Of a stretch of DNA of 64,000 nucleotides, positions 44,894-57,600 are shown piece by piece. The stretch comes from Elymus sibiricus (lineage: Eukaryota > Streptophyta > Magnoliopsida > Poales > Poaceae), in assembly GCA_039707655.1 (NCBI GenBank), contig CM077664.1, positions 122,920,485-122,984,484 on the forward strand, in the 5' to 3' direction. Each line of letters opens with the position of its first letter. Position 1 is the stretch's first letter. The translations under genes were made by a program, and so were the position numbers. The notes under the pieces were generated by a model. That model saw nothing but the letters and a program-made list of their open reading frames with translations, searched no databases and was not told the origin of the DNA.

Positions 44894-45304
44894 TGGAGCA
44901 CCGCTAGATATCCTCTCTGTATGTGTCGTCGTGGGTGTGCTTGTTGTGTTGTGGGGCGCGATCAAAAGGTTGAAGAGACTAAGGTTATAGTGGCCGCGGG
45001 AATAAATGGGGAGGCCGAACGGCCTGGAGTATCGGCACGTCCGGATGGCAGTTGTTGCAGCGCATAACTCCATCGTGCCACACATATTAACTGCATCCTG
45101 GCGACGCGCGCGGCGCAACCGCATGCATATGGCGCCCAAAACATGATCGTGCGCTGGCCCCAACCGCTGAAAGAGCGCGCGCGGAGGGACACGAGAGCAG
45201 AGCGCGCCGCGGCGCAACCGCATGCATATGGCGCCCAAGACGTGACCGTGCGCCGACCCCAACCGCAGAAAGAGCGCGCACGGAGGGACGCCAGAGCAGA
45301 GCGC
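44894..45304. repeat. GC-rich region with a 99 bp tandem duplication
   Basis: Copies start at 45111 and 45210; each holds CGGCGCAACCGCATGCATAT, CCCCAACCGC and AAAGAGCGCGC. The region lies upstream of the broken exonuclease-like gene, so it may be its old promoter. The frames across it are incidental. Confidence 0.65.
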
Positions 45305-47094
45305 TGATGTCCTGCAAGTGCACATGGCTATGTAGCAATTTCGTGATAAGTAAGGTTTGTCAATCCCACAGGGAGCGAATAGGATGGCACCACAATCCCC
45401 GCAGCTGTGTTGTCACTAACACAACCACGCTCACACCCAAACCAGAGTTTGGAAATAGCTCACTTAAGTAAGTTGCAAGGGAAAGGTAAAAACAAGGAAT
45501 TAAATTAAACTAGAGAGAACGGAAAATAAATACTAAACTAAGCAGAGGAAATAAACTAAGAGAAGTATGTGATGTTTTAGATGAGATTGCAGGCATCTAG
45601 GTACGACCTCGTTCGGTACGGGCGCGGAATGGAGTTAGGGTTTTATGACTATGTCATGTTGTGACTAAGTTTGTACCTACATTATAGGATACGGTGGTCT
45701 ACTTCTGGTGGGCGGTCCCTCACATAACATTATCTCTCAAGACGAGCTATATTGAGATAACTCATTCATCCTACCTCGTGTCCCATACCTGAGGCGGCTA
45801 ACACAAAGATATTAAGGTCCTCGTGGTTTGAGGACTGGACGAAGGCATTAGGTTCTATGGAAAAACGTGCTCCTAGAATAATCGTGTTCCCCTCAAGATA
45901 TCTGCACCTGTCACATCGCAGGTCAATCGGTTTCCACAACCATCTATATACTTCATGTGTGGCCTGGGGAGTTGGATGTCTCCAACTACGCCAATGGATA
46001 GGACATCTCCCATCACTAAATTACCAAAGGTAAATAAGCAACACAAAGCAACACACATAATTAGACAACACATATCAAATAACCACTTACTAATCGACCG
46101 ACCCATAGCCAACAATTACTCAAATAACATCACATATAAAGGGGGTTCAAGAGCTGTTACAACCCATCACGGAGACCATGATGGAGGAGGAAGAATGTAT
46201 GGTGATGGTGGTGATGATGGCGGCGGCGCGGATGATGGTGGCGTGACGGCGGCGGCCCATGGCCGCGCCCCACCGGGGTGGCTCCCTTCCGGTCTCCTTC
46301 AAGGTTGCAACAATGGTGTCTTGATGTGGACGGCGGTTGGACTTGGAGATGGGATGGCGAATGGTGAAGATTGATGGAGAATGGAGGCCGTGGCTAGGGT
46401 TGTAGGTGAATATATAAGAGCTCTCCCATAGCCTCCTCCGTTTGATGTAGCATCTCCCCTTTGATCCAAGGGCTCTAGGTGAGCCTTATCCTCTCCCAAA
46501 TCATCCCTTGAAGGCCAAGGAAGTCATGGGGACAAACGGGGACGAAATCCACGAAGAATCCCGTCACAAGAGGCAACTTCGGTGCTGTCTGGAGTCCATA
46601 CGGGCGCTCAAACGACCGCACGCGGTCATTTGGAACGCCGTCTTTTGTGCTGATTTCTTCTGCTGTCTCCTTCCGGTAAAACGGTCGCCATTTCTTCATA
46701 CGAACTCGGAATTTGACATTCTTGGGCTCGTTTGATTCGTATGAACGACGCTGATCCATTATGGTTTTAGATCTTGATTTGAAGCACTTTGGATAAATGA
46801 CTTTTTCCACCTTCGAAATGGCTAAGTCTGGGTGCTGGATGTCCATCGTTTGAACTCTTTTCATCGTGCTAAGTGCTTGGGAAGTCCGCATCACCTACAA
46901 GACACACAAAGACAAGGAAAACTAATAAAAACTAACAAAGAATAAAGATTATGCAATGCTCACGGTGAAAAGGACAAAAACTGGAAATATGCATATGGAC
47001 ATATAATTGGCTCAATGGAACATGATATGAGTTGATATACATAGATAATGTGCAACAAATGAGCTCTAAATATGCGTAAAATATGGAGCCATCA
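45305..47094 (-). repeat. 3' LTR of Gypsy-type element E8
   Basis: Ends TGATGTCCTGC and GGAGCCATCA, 1790 bp, followed by GCCTCCCCAAGCTTAAACC, the complement of a polypurine tract, and CTCGTCCTCGAGTAAG as in the other Athila-type elements. The LTR sequence itself is unlike E1-E7. No TSD partner is seen. Confidence 0.7.
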
Positions 47095-48545
47095 GCCTCC
47101 CCAAGCTTAAACCTTGCTCGTCCTCGAGTAAGAAGGTTGACTATCTAAGCTCATTGTTGCTAACTCTAAGCACACATTGAAAACCAAAGTTCAAAAGTGA
47201 TATCCATGTTCATCTTGCAAGTTTGCAAAAGTTAGCTAGCATGGGAGTAATACCAGCAATCCTCTTAGTTCCATTGCCATGGAGGTCAAGAAAGAGGAAA
47301 TATTTTTGTGGAGTCCAAATTCCCATTGCCAAAGGTTTAGAGAGAGAATGTCAATATTATGTTGGGAACATAGCAATGACTATCATAGACAAAGAAATCA
47401 TGCATCAGCAATCGCTTCAAAAACACCAACCCGAGGCATACCAGGTACAATACCAAGATCATCTGTCTGCGTTATTAAACCACTCAACTACCTATGCAGA
47501 GCTGAGCGCAAGCCTATGCCTCGCACTTAAAGGGAAAATACAATAATGATTGGGGTTTGAGAAGACAAAAATAAAGAAAGTTTTGCATCAACGCAGCTGA
47601 CCATTAGGCTGAAGAAGGCCTTATGATCGATGTCAACGCGAAGAGTAGGGATCGCCATGCAACGGATGCACTATAGCTATAAGTATATGAAAGCTCTCCT
47701 AATGCAGCTAAGTGGGTGTACATCCAACTTGCTTGCCATGAAGACCTCGAGCATTTGAGGAAGCTCGTCATCGGAATATACAAGCCAAGTTCTATAATGT
47801 AAAGATCCCACTAGCATAGTCATGAAGTATATGAAAACTCTATATATGAAGTACTTGGTGCTACTCTGTAGCACAAGTGTGGTAAAAGGATAGTAGCATG
47901 CCCTTTCTCTCTTTTTCTCTCATTTTTTTGTTCTGTTTTCTCTTTTTTTTTCTCTTTTTGTTCTCATTTTTTTCTCTTTTTTTAGAACAGTCTCATGGAC
48001 CTCATCCTCACTTTTTCGAGGAATCATAAGTCTCCACCATTCTTTTCCTCACTGGGGCATGCTCTAATAATGATGATCATCACACTTTTATTTACTTACA
48101 ACTCGATAAACTGAAAAAGATGAATACATATATGAATGCCTTTGACGGTGTACCAGGATGTGCAATTATCTAGCGTAACATGTATAACAATGATGAACGA
48201 TGGCTGCGCCACAAATATCATGTCATCTCTATATGATCATGCAAAGCAATATGACAATGAATGCTTAAATCATGTGAATAGTAATGGTGGAAGTTGCATG
48301 ACAATATATCTCGGAGTGGCTATGAAAATGCCATGGTAGGTAGGTATGGTGGCTGTTTTGAGGAGACGGGGTATTTTATGTGTAGGAGAACAAGAGAAAG
48401 TCCTCCCACGGGTTTGGATGTACCTGCGGAGTATGCTCCAAGTCTCATTGTGAGAGTGGGCAATGCACGGTACCGTAGAGGCTAGCAAAATAAGATGAAC
48501 GAAAGTGCAGAGGCTTCAAACTCGCATTAATCATAAATTACATGT
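47095..48545 (-). mobile_element. E8 internal region, truncated
   Basis: Similar in order to the 3' part of E3: TGCCATGCAACGGATGCAC near 47655, a T-rich tract (47920-47990) and the conserved motif at 48336-48352, followed by GCAATGCACGGTACCG (48460). Similarity ends near 48545. The right border is approximate. Confidence 0.65.
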
Positions 48546-48730
48546 CGAATCTAACATTCTTGGGGTACACGCCAAGTCTTCGGTGAGGTCCGATATGCGG
48601 GTTCTACAGGTTGGAGGCCTCCGGAGTCCTTATTCTTCAATGGGCACTGAGTCCGACCCATGGACTAAACCGACTAGGCCGGGACCCCCTAGTCTAGGAC
48701 ACCGTCAGGAGTGGTGCGCCGGGAAGAAGA
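48546..48730. other. Unclassified repeat-like fragment
   Basis: About 185 bp including GACTAGGCCGGGACCCCCTA and CTAGTCTAGGACACCGTCAG. It feels like the edge of a Triticeae repeat but I cannot name it. No gene is seen. Confidence 0.3.
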
Positions 48731-48942
48731 CGGTGTTGACGAGGCGTCGCGCCGGGTTTGCCAAGCCCGGAGACACGTCGTGGACAAAGGCACGCGTCGG
48801 TGTTGCCAGCACCGGGCATGTGTAGACGGACGAAGTCGATGTTGACAATGCGCCGCTCCAGGCTTGTCGGGCCCGGGGACACGTCGTCGATGAAGGCACG
48901 CATCGGTGTTGCCGGCACCGGGCATGCGTAGACGAGGACCTG
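48731..48942. repeat. Tandem duplication, period 106 bp
   Basis: Copies start at 48731 and 48837; each contains GGACACGTCGT-like, AAGGCACGC, TCGGTGTTGCC and CACCGGGCATG. Confidence 0.7.
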
Positions 48943-50183
48943 CACAAGCTGTACGCCATGTCGAGGAGGTTAGCAAAGGAGGACTCAACGATGGTTGCGG
49001 CACAAATCGGCGTGGGGCCAATGTCGCCCGCGGTGGTCGGAGTAGATGAAGTGGTTGGGGAAGATGACGGCGACACTGGCGATGAGCTGGTGCCGGACGA
49101 AGATGAAGGGGTGGACGGGCGGCGCGGCTCGGGTGAGCGAGCGGCAGTGGTGCCGAGGAAGAAGAGCGGCAGCGACGGCCTGAGGAGGCGGTGGCGTCGG
49201 CTAGGTTAGGAGCGCGGCGGCGGTGCTCGAAGTAGGCGAGGAAGAACCCGACAACGTGACGAAGACCGGCGCGGACGGTGGCGTTCCCGCGCCAAGGGAG
49301 GCGGCGCGACGCATACCACGTGGAAGTCGATGCGCGGGGACGGCGGAGTGGACCGCGTGCCGCGGCACTACGGCCCGGTGGGGCGACGCAGCGGCAGCGC
49401 GCGGGGCGGTGCAGCCGCGGGAAGAACCACGGGGCGGCGGCGCTGCGGCTTGATGGGGCGACGTAGCGGTAGCCCGTTGCTCGATCGGTGGAGGGGTGCG
49501 CTAGACTCGGGGACGATCTTCACGAGACCCGCAGAGGCGCGCACAAGCGACCAGCTAAGCCGGTCACGCGGCGCGGATGGAGCGGAGCAGCGTTCAGGTG
49601 ATCAATCTGACCGCTCGCGAGGTCGGGGTCGCCGGTCGGTGATGAGGTGGCCGAGCCACCGAGGCCACGCGCGAACAGCCGGCGCGTCACGCAGCCCACG
49701 ACCGAGAGGGGCGCAAGCTGCACATCACAACGTAGCCGGTCAACGCATCACGTGCGTGGCGGCGCCAGGGCCGGCGGACAGATGCAACCGAGCGGGATGG
49801 AGGTGTGGTTGATGCAGGATCCTTATCGGATGAGGGCGACGACGGCCGGCGCAGAGAGACGGGCGGGCAGACGTGTGAAAGATGGCCTTGATGGGCCGCC
49901 GCGTCGCGCGAGGGCGCTGGGTGGTCGTGCCGGTGTCGGAGTAGAGGCGCGCGGGGTCGGCGGCGGCAGCGGGCGACGCAAACCGATCTTAGATCGGAAA
50001 ACCTAAAAGAAAACACCGATCGATGCGACCGGCGGGAAAGAGAAAAACCCGGATCAAAGGATCGGGAAAAAGACTCTCTAGAGCAGCCGGTCAACATGAC
50101 CGGCAGACGAGCCCTAGGTACGGGCGGCGCGGAGCGGAAGCGGAGGGTGGCGGCTAGGGTTTGGATCGGTTAGGCTGATACCA
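48943..50183 (-). mobile_element. GC-rich leader/internal part of a Copia-like element
   Basis: Over 1.2 kb of very GC-rich sequence. Its right end, read on the minus strand, starts with TGGTATCAG (50175-50183), an initiator-tRNA-Met primer site typical of Copia elements. No gag or pol frame could be recognised. The many open frames here are expected from GC richness. The left border is not defined. Confidence 0.45.
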
Positions 50184-50340
50184 TGTAGGAGGATAAAGAG
50201 GGATATTAGTGGAATCGATGTTTATTGCTTGAACCTCGTGGACATATATATAGGAGTACAATGATTAACTTGAAGTACAAGACAAGGTAGAATAAGATCC
50301 TACGCTATCCTATCTTTCCTAATAATCATAATACTCAACA
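50184..50340 (-). repeat. 157 bp LTR of Copia-like element
   Basis: On the minus strand it runs from TGTTGAGTATTATG to TCCTCCTACA, with a TATATATA box near 50250, and is followed directly by the initiator-tRNA-type primer site. Such short LTRs occur in small Copia and TRIM elements. The partner LTR is not in the window. Confidence 0.7.
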
Positions 50341-51138
50341 GGTGGCACATTGGCCATTCCCCCTCTCTCCCATCGACAGCCACCACACCATGCCACCCCT
50401 CCCTCGCCGCCGCCGCCCAGTTCCGGTGCCCAGGCCGCCGCCCGCACCCACATACCTCCCCCAGCAACATGCCACACCCGACGACAGTTATTGCCGGCGT
50501 TGGTGGACTGTTTTTGCCGCTATCGTAGCACCCCAACGTCCACGCCACCCCGATCTCGATGGGGCATCGTTCGGTATTCTGCTATAACTTGGAGCACCAA
50601 GAAGTTGTGGGTGGCGATGACTGCTTGTGTGATCATGTTGAGCGTAAGGATGAAATCTACGATCAGGGGTTTCAATTTCAGGGTGAAAATGTTGTGCCCG
50701 AGCATGGAGAAGCGATAATGTTTGCACAATTCATCGAATTTTATCATCAAATGCGTGATTGGAAAACTCACATTCAACAACAAAATGATTTAGTTGAGCA
50801 TACGTGGGCTCACCTTGGCAACCAATAGATGTATCGGCTATTTTTTCTTTCAGATGTATTTGTGACAATTTAAATTTTGTTTGGTTTGTAAACTATGAGA
50901 TTTTATTTGATTGTGAAACTATGAGATATTTGTATTTGGTTGAATTATGTGAACTTTGGGCAATTTTTTTATATGTACGCAAAAAGAGTAAAAAAAGGGC
51001 CGCATACCGACTGCGCGGACGAAAATTCGTCGGCGTTGGGCGCAGTGCCAACCCAAACGCAGCGAGAGACGAACAAAGCTAAAAACATGAATCCGAATGA
51101 ACAAAAAAGAACAAAATCCACGCCCGTTGGAGCTGCCC
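50341..51138 (+). mobile_element. PIF/Harbinger transposon, 3' remnant
   Basis: Starts at the Copia LTR edge and ends CGTTGGAGCTGCCC/TTA (51131-51141), a Harbinger-type terminal repeat with its 3 bp TTA target site. It contains the end of a transposase frame and an AT-rich 3' tail. The region 50341-50560 is CCN-rich and open in several frames; I cannot assign it. Confidence 0.6.
50583..50828 (+). pseudogene. Harbinger-type transposase C-terminus
   Basis: Plus-strand coding remnant. One frame holds STKKLWVAMTACVIM; after a frameshift near 50640 the other holds YDQGFQFQGENVVPEHGEA, WKTHIQQQNDLVEHTW and stops at 50828. The order ACVIMHN, QG..V.PEHG and (H)xQLQNDLxEHxW is that of plant Harbinger nuclease C-termini (Plant_tran type). 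Only the last third is present and it is frameshifted, so it is inactive. Confidence 0.65.
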
Positions 51139-51141
51139 TTA

Positions 51142-51615
51142 ACATCTCGCGTCTACACCAGGCAGCACTGGCCATCCACGCACGAGGGGTCATGTCTCAA
51201 AAAAAAAAAAAAAGGCACGAGGGGTCAGGTCACGGACCAAACTGACCCTAGACCGCGGCAGCCCCTGCTGCGAGATTCACGCTAGGATCGAACAGGTCAG
51301 ATCGTGTCGCGGGGAGGAACGATAGAGCGAACGTTCACTGGTTATATTTTCCGTAAAGAAAATCCATGAATCCTTCATCGTTGGACAAGATATCGACCCC
51401 ACCCGTCAGATACGGCCCGCTCTCTGACCAAACGCCTATATTAGCCCGCCGCGCTCCCCCATCCCCCAAGCGCCAAAGCGAAAGCCACTTCCTCCTCGCC
51501 GCAGAGCTCCCAAATCCCGCACCCGAGGAGGCGACTCTCCCTCGCGCGAGAGAGCGGGTCACGAGTCCTGTAGCGGCGGCGGCTGCGGTCACCGGCCGCA
51601 GAGGCAGCGGTCGAC
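51142..51615 (+). promoter_or_regulatory. SSRP1 promoter and 5' UTR
   Basis: Between the Harbinger end and the SSRP1 start codon. A TATA-like TATATTA lies at 51437-51443, 173 bp before the ATG, followed by a C-rich leader with CTCCTCGCCGC. A poly-A run is at 51201-51213. Transcription start and UTR are inferred. Confidence 0.5.
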
Positions 51616-54600
51616 ATGACGGACGGCCACCTCTTCAACAACATCTCCCTCGGCGGCCGCGTCGGCAACGTGAGTGCGCCTCCCCCGCCCCGGTCGAGTT
51701 CGTTCGCCGTGATTTGATTCGTTGTTTCGTTAGGGTTTTCCGCTCGACTGTCTTGCCGGACGGGCTCGTCTAGCGGAATTTGTTTCTGCGGTATTTTGTG
51801 AACGGCGCTTGTTTTTTTCTAGGGTTTACACGCTAGGGTTTGTTTCCTCTCTGCGGCACGGAACTGCCCCAGAGGGTAAATTTGTGATCCGCCGTTGGTT
51901 GCTGGATTTGGACACCAATGTTGGTCAGGCAAAATGAATAGTCCATTTCCAATTCGCTTGGGATGGAACAAATTGGAAACTCAACTACAAACAGGCACTA
52001 ATCTAGGGATTCGAGGAACATGTTCATGCAACAGATACATAAATGTCTTGTGCAATTGCTACCATCACCCAGGCGCCGCCCATTTTGATATTCATGTGTG
52101 CCAATTTGTGCTATGGCTGCACTGTATTGGAAGATCACAGCCAATGGCCTTCATAATCACTTTTTATTTACAGCTCGCACATGTGCTTTAAGGAGTATTC
52201 TCCTTATCATTGTTTAGCATACCTAGATGTGATTGAAACACTCGTTGGTTCATTTTAACGAATAAGAATTGTGCATTTGTGTTCATTCGTGGTTCATATC
52301 TTTTTGAAACTTAGTGACGACCCTATTCCAATTATTATTTTGGTAAAAGGTACATATATCAATTCCAATAGAACCCCTATTTTTTATGATTGTTGTTGAA
52401 TTGATCACTGTTAGTGGCATTACCGTGATGCTGAAATTCTCATCGTGCTGTTATGGACTGATGGTTTGTGCACTTGTAGAACCCTGGTCAGTTTAGGCTT
52501 TATTCGGGAGGGCTTGCATGGAAGAAGCTAGGTGGAGGAAAGACAATTGAGGTTGATAAAGCTGATATAATTTCTGTGACGTGGATGAAAATCCCCAGAT
52601 CTTATCAGCTTAGTGTTGGGACCAAAGAGGGCATTCGGTACGTGTTCAAAGGCTTCCGTGAACAGGTAATAGTCTACCATTTCCCCCCAAGAAATTAGTT
52701 GATTGTATACTTGACATGAAGAGATGCTAGAAAATAAGAGAAGTTATACAATCACAGTTGCATCTGCTTTCTGTGTCAAGTTTCAATCTTTCTTGGATAA
52801 CTGAAACTCTAGTTGTAACCTGAGAAATATTTTGTTTATATTGTTTTGTAGGATGTTAGTAACCTTACTAACTTCATACAAAAGAACACGGGAACCACAC
52901 CAGAGGAGAAGCAGCTTTCTGTTAGTGGCCATAATTGGGGCGCGGTCGACATCAATGGTTAGCTGAGTTCTCTATAGTCTGTCTGGTAGTGGGTACTCCA
53001 TTCCCTTTTTGTAAATTTTGTTTCATTTTCCCATTCTTCCCATTTTCAGGCAATATGCTTAGCTTTAATGTTGGCTCAAAGGAAGCATTTGAAGTCTCTC
53101 TATCAGATGTATCACAAACTCAGTTGCAAGGAAAAACAGATGTTGTTCTTGAGTTCCATGTTGATGATACTACAGGGGCTAATGAGGTCTGTTGTCTGCC
53201 TGTATATTTTGGTCAAAGTTACTTTGTAGTTTTGTAAAGTGTTATCTGTTTGGTTGGCTTTTGCTTACTGTTGCTGGGTGTAAAAAAGGTAAATTTTTCT
53301 GTCTGAATCTCAACATTGGTGTGTATATTTAAACTAACATAAGTTTTTTTACTCTCTTTATAGTGACTCTTATTAGTTTCCTCGCCTGTGCATGTAAAAG
53401 TTTATGCGGCTATAGCTGCTCTTTCAATCTCGTTTTAGGCATTTTAGGTCTAACTTGCTCCTGTGGTTAGGCCATATACATAGGAGATACACTTTCCAAA
53501 TCTTCTATTGCACTGAATGTAAATACACCATTGAGCACCATCTAGAGGATTCCGATCTTCCCCAAAAAATCTTACACTTTTAATACTCTACATTTGGTGG
53601 TTGCATGTCTAGCTATAGTTCTTTGTAAGATCATTAGCAAAAGAGAAAAGTATGTTTTTGGTCCCTCAAGTTTCCAAAAAGTATAGACTTGGTCCCTCAA
53701 GATTTTTTGGTATACATTTGGTCCCTCAAGTCTCAAAACCGGATAAGTTTGGTCCTAAACCAGATTTTGAGCCCGTTGACCCGGTTTGACCGCCACAAAA
53801 CCGCCTGGTGAACAGTAAATTCGAATTTTTTTTTAAAAACATTAAAAAAAATCTGAAATTATGCGCAAGGTGCGACCAAATTTTCGTGGTCTTTCGACAC
53901 TCGAGGAGCTCGTGGCAAAAAAACCAAAAATATCTGTCCGATGAATAGTAAATTCGAAAAAAAAAAATTCAAAAATTTCTGAAGTTTTTTGGGGTCCAAT
54001 ATGCTTACATGCGGAAGGTGCGACCAAAATTTTGTCATGAAATGACATCAGACGGGCTCTAGCGAAAAAAACAAATTTTGGCAATTTTTTTTGAGCAAAA
54101 ATTTGTTTTTTTTGCCACGAGCTCCTCGAGTGTCGAAAGACCACCAAATTTTGGTCGCACCTTGAGCATGTAAGCATATTAGACCACAAAATTTCGAATT
54201 TACTGTTCATCGGACGTAGATATTTTTTTGTTGTTGCCACGAGCTCCTCGAGTGTCGAAAGACCATGAAACTTTGGTCGCACCTTGCGCATGTAAGCATA
54301 CTGGACCCCAATTTTTTTTTGAAGTTTTTTTGAATTTTCCCGAATTTACTGTTCATCGGGTGGTTTTGTGGCGGTCAAACCCGGTCAACGGGCTCAAAAT
54401 CTGGTTTAGGACCAAACTTATCCGGTTTTGAGACTTGAGGGACCAAATGTATACCAAAAAAACTTGAGGGACCAAGTCTATACTTTTTGGGAACTTGAGG
54501 GACCAAAAACATACTTTTCTCTTAGTAAAATAAGTGATTATAACTCCCTTTTTCATCATTTTCTGCAGAAAGATTCGCTGATGGATTTAAGTTTTCATGT

Positions 54601-57600
54601 ACCAACTTCAAATACTCAATTCCTCGGTGATGAGGAACGTCCCTCGGCTCATGTGAGTTCACTTGATAAGCATGATACGACACAACATGCATGCATATTT
54701 TGCACAAATAGTGAAATGTTCTCTCTTCAGATTTTTTGGCAGAAAATTTTGGCTATAGCTGACGTTGGCTCATCAGAAGAGGCTGTTGTCTCATTGGAGG
54801 GAATTGCCATTCTTACCCCAAGGTGAGAAAATCTTGTAACTGTAGACTCTTTGCCTTTCCTAAAATAAGCATATCCTATGTTTATCTATTTCATTTCATG
54901 TCATAGCTAACTGCTTATTTTTAATTCAGAGGTCGATACACTGTTGAGCTTCATATGTCATTCTTGCGACTCCAAGGACAAGCTAATGATTTCAAAATCC
55001 AGTATAGCAGTATTCTTCGGCTCTTTGTTTTGCCAAAGGTTCTACTACTTTCATGCTTTGTGAACTATCAAGAATTCTTCACCTTTGTATACTGTCAAGA
55101 AGCTAATATGATTTCATGCTTATACTTTGTGCCCTTCAGTCAAACAACCCTCATACCTTTGTGGTCATCACACTTGATCCGCCAATTCGCAAAGGACAAA
55201 CATTATATCCCCACATTGTTATTCAGGTATTATATTATGATACATTTCACACTAACTTGCCTACAGTTCTCGTATGACATTTAATAACCGGTTCCTTTAT
55301 GAACAGTTTGTGACAGAGAATGTAGTTGAGAAGGAGCTGTCATTAAGTGAGGAGGTTTTGGCTGAAAAGTACAAGGACAGGCTGCAGAGTTCTTACAATG
55401 TGATATGCTTATTCATTTAATGGCTGACTTTCCTTGCATCTCTTTTAAGTTTAACGCGACATATTTCACCTCAAAGTTGATCATAGCTCGACTTTCCTTG
55501 CATCTCTTTTAAGTTTAACGCGACATATTTCACCTCAAAGTTGATCATAGCTCTTGTTTTTTTTGTGAACTTTGATCATAGCTCGTGTTGATTTTATTTT
55601 CCTTTGTCAGTGGTACATGCTTTAATTATCAAGTGCTCTGAACTATTATTGATTAATACGTACAAGAAAAGATACCAGAATTAATAATACATACCAATAG
55701 AATAATACAAGAGTTAATGACATACTACTCACAAAGCATACTGCATATATTAGTGATTACGTACTGTTGAAACACCAGTAGTAACCCTCCAATGCACTTA
55801 TTACCTAACTCTTGTGGTTTATCAGAAAATGATCTGTGTTTATATTTGTACAATTTCATTCAGTACTTAATCATAGAGCCACTGACATGCAATTTTTCTG
55901 CTTGCAAGTATATTTAGTGAAAGAATGCTTTACTGAATTGAATTAAATATTACCGATCATTTGTGTCCTCATCAGATGATTGCCCCCTTATATTCCGTTT
56001 TCTACTTGTGCACTTGCTCTTCATTTACAGTTTTCTGGGATCTTGATTTATTGTATAATACTCCAGATTAACTAATTAACTCATGAAATGTTTGATTTAT
56101 ACATAGGGTCTAGAACATGAGGTATTCTCCAAAATCCTTCGTGGCCTGTCTGGTGCTAAAGTGACGAGGCCGAGCACATTCCGCAGTTGTCAAGATGGAT
56201 ATGCCGTGAAATCATCTCTTAAAGCTGAAGATGGATTGCTGTATCCTCTTGAAAAAGGCTTTTTCTTTTTGCCAAAGCCCCCGACACTCATTCTGCATGA
56301 GGAGGTCTGTTTTCTACATTTCTGATATGCCTAATTGTTCTTCATCCATTTGTCCTCTGCTAAGCTGTTATTTACTGCAGATTGAGTATGTTGAATTTGA
56401 GCGCCATGGTGCTGGTGGTGCTAGTATGTCATCTCACTATTTTGATCTCCTGGTCAAGCTAAAGAATGATCAAGAACATCTCTTCAGAAATATACAAAGG
56501 AATGAATACCATAACCTTTTCAACTTCGTCAGGTAAATGCTGATGTCTTGTTGATTTAATCACCGGCATACTATTTAATTCGTTTGGGGATGATAAGTTC
56601 TTGTTTCTTTCCTTACTTCCAAGTGGTAAGAATTTGAAAATCCTGAATCTTGGAGAAGATGGCCAAGATAGAACTGGTGCCGTCGCGGCTGCTCTTCAGA
56701 GCACTGATGATGACCCCGTTGATCCACATCTGGAGCGAATTAAAAATCAGGCCGGTGATGAAGAAAGTGATGAAGAGGTATTGTGTGTGTGCAATCTTTG
56801 CTCTTCTTTGCCTATATTGTCATGGAGTAGAATGCGTAATTTGTTTGCTTGTAAATCTTACTGTAACTTATTCCAACTTCAGGACGAAGATTTTGTGGCG
56901 GACAAGGATGACAGCGGATCCCCTAGTGATGATTCTGAAGAGGGTTCTGATGCCAGCATAAGCGATGGAGAAAAGGAGGTAACTAAATTTACTCTGACAG
57001 TATCCCTAAGAAAACTTACCTGAACCAAAATACATGTGGCAAGCCACTGCTTTAATAACTTCTTGTTTCAGAAATCTTCCAAAAAGGAAGCTAGTAGCTC
57101 AAAGCCACCTGCGAAGAGGAAACCAAAGAATGTGGACGTGGAAGGTTCAGAGAAGAGAAAGCCGAAGAAGAAGAACAAGAAAGATCCCAATGCCCCTAAA
57201 AGAGCAATAGCACCATTCATGTACTTCTCAAAGGCTGAGCGAGCTGTAAGTTACTTGCACCCATCCATATTTAAATTTTCTGCTTTCATGGTGACAAAAT
57301 TGTAGTCTGAACATGTACCCGCTCCATCCCAAACTGCATCAAACCAATACCAATAGATGCATCATGAAACATATTTTTCATATTTATTTATTTGGTATTA
57401 TAGATTGCTATTATTTCTAAGAACTTGGTCAAGCTTAAATAAGAGTATCCTGCATTGTTTGACGAATTTTAGTTCATTTCTGTCGTTGCAGTCTATGGTT
57501 GCTATGTTAGGTTGTAGAATTGATTTGCTACTCTTTCTCAAGACATTTGGCCTGCACCGTCAAATTAAGCAAACAATGGATCTTCGATTGACATTTTTCT

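Noticed and set aside
45955..46374. 139-codon plus frame in the E8 LTR
   Set aside because: Low-complexity Gly/Asp stretch on the antisense strand of an LTR; no support as a gene.
49222..50097. Several 80-160 codon frames on both strands
   Set aside because: The region is very GC-rich, where stops are rare; frames overlap on both strands and show no domain.
50342..50587. Pro/Arg-rich frames before the Harbinger remnant
   Set aside because: Composition-driven; two frames are open at once and neither joins the transposase frame with confidence.
54228..54431. Frames inside SSRP1 intron 4
   Set aside because: They belong to the inverted repeats of the Mutator-like element.
56231..57023. Frames overlapping SSRP1 exons in other phases or reading into introns
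   Set aside because: They are exon read-through or shadows; the spliced frame explains the coding signal.
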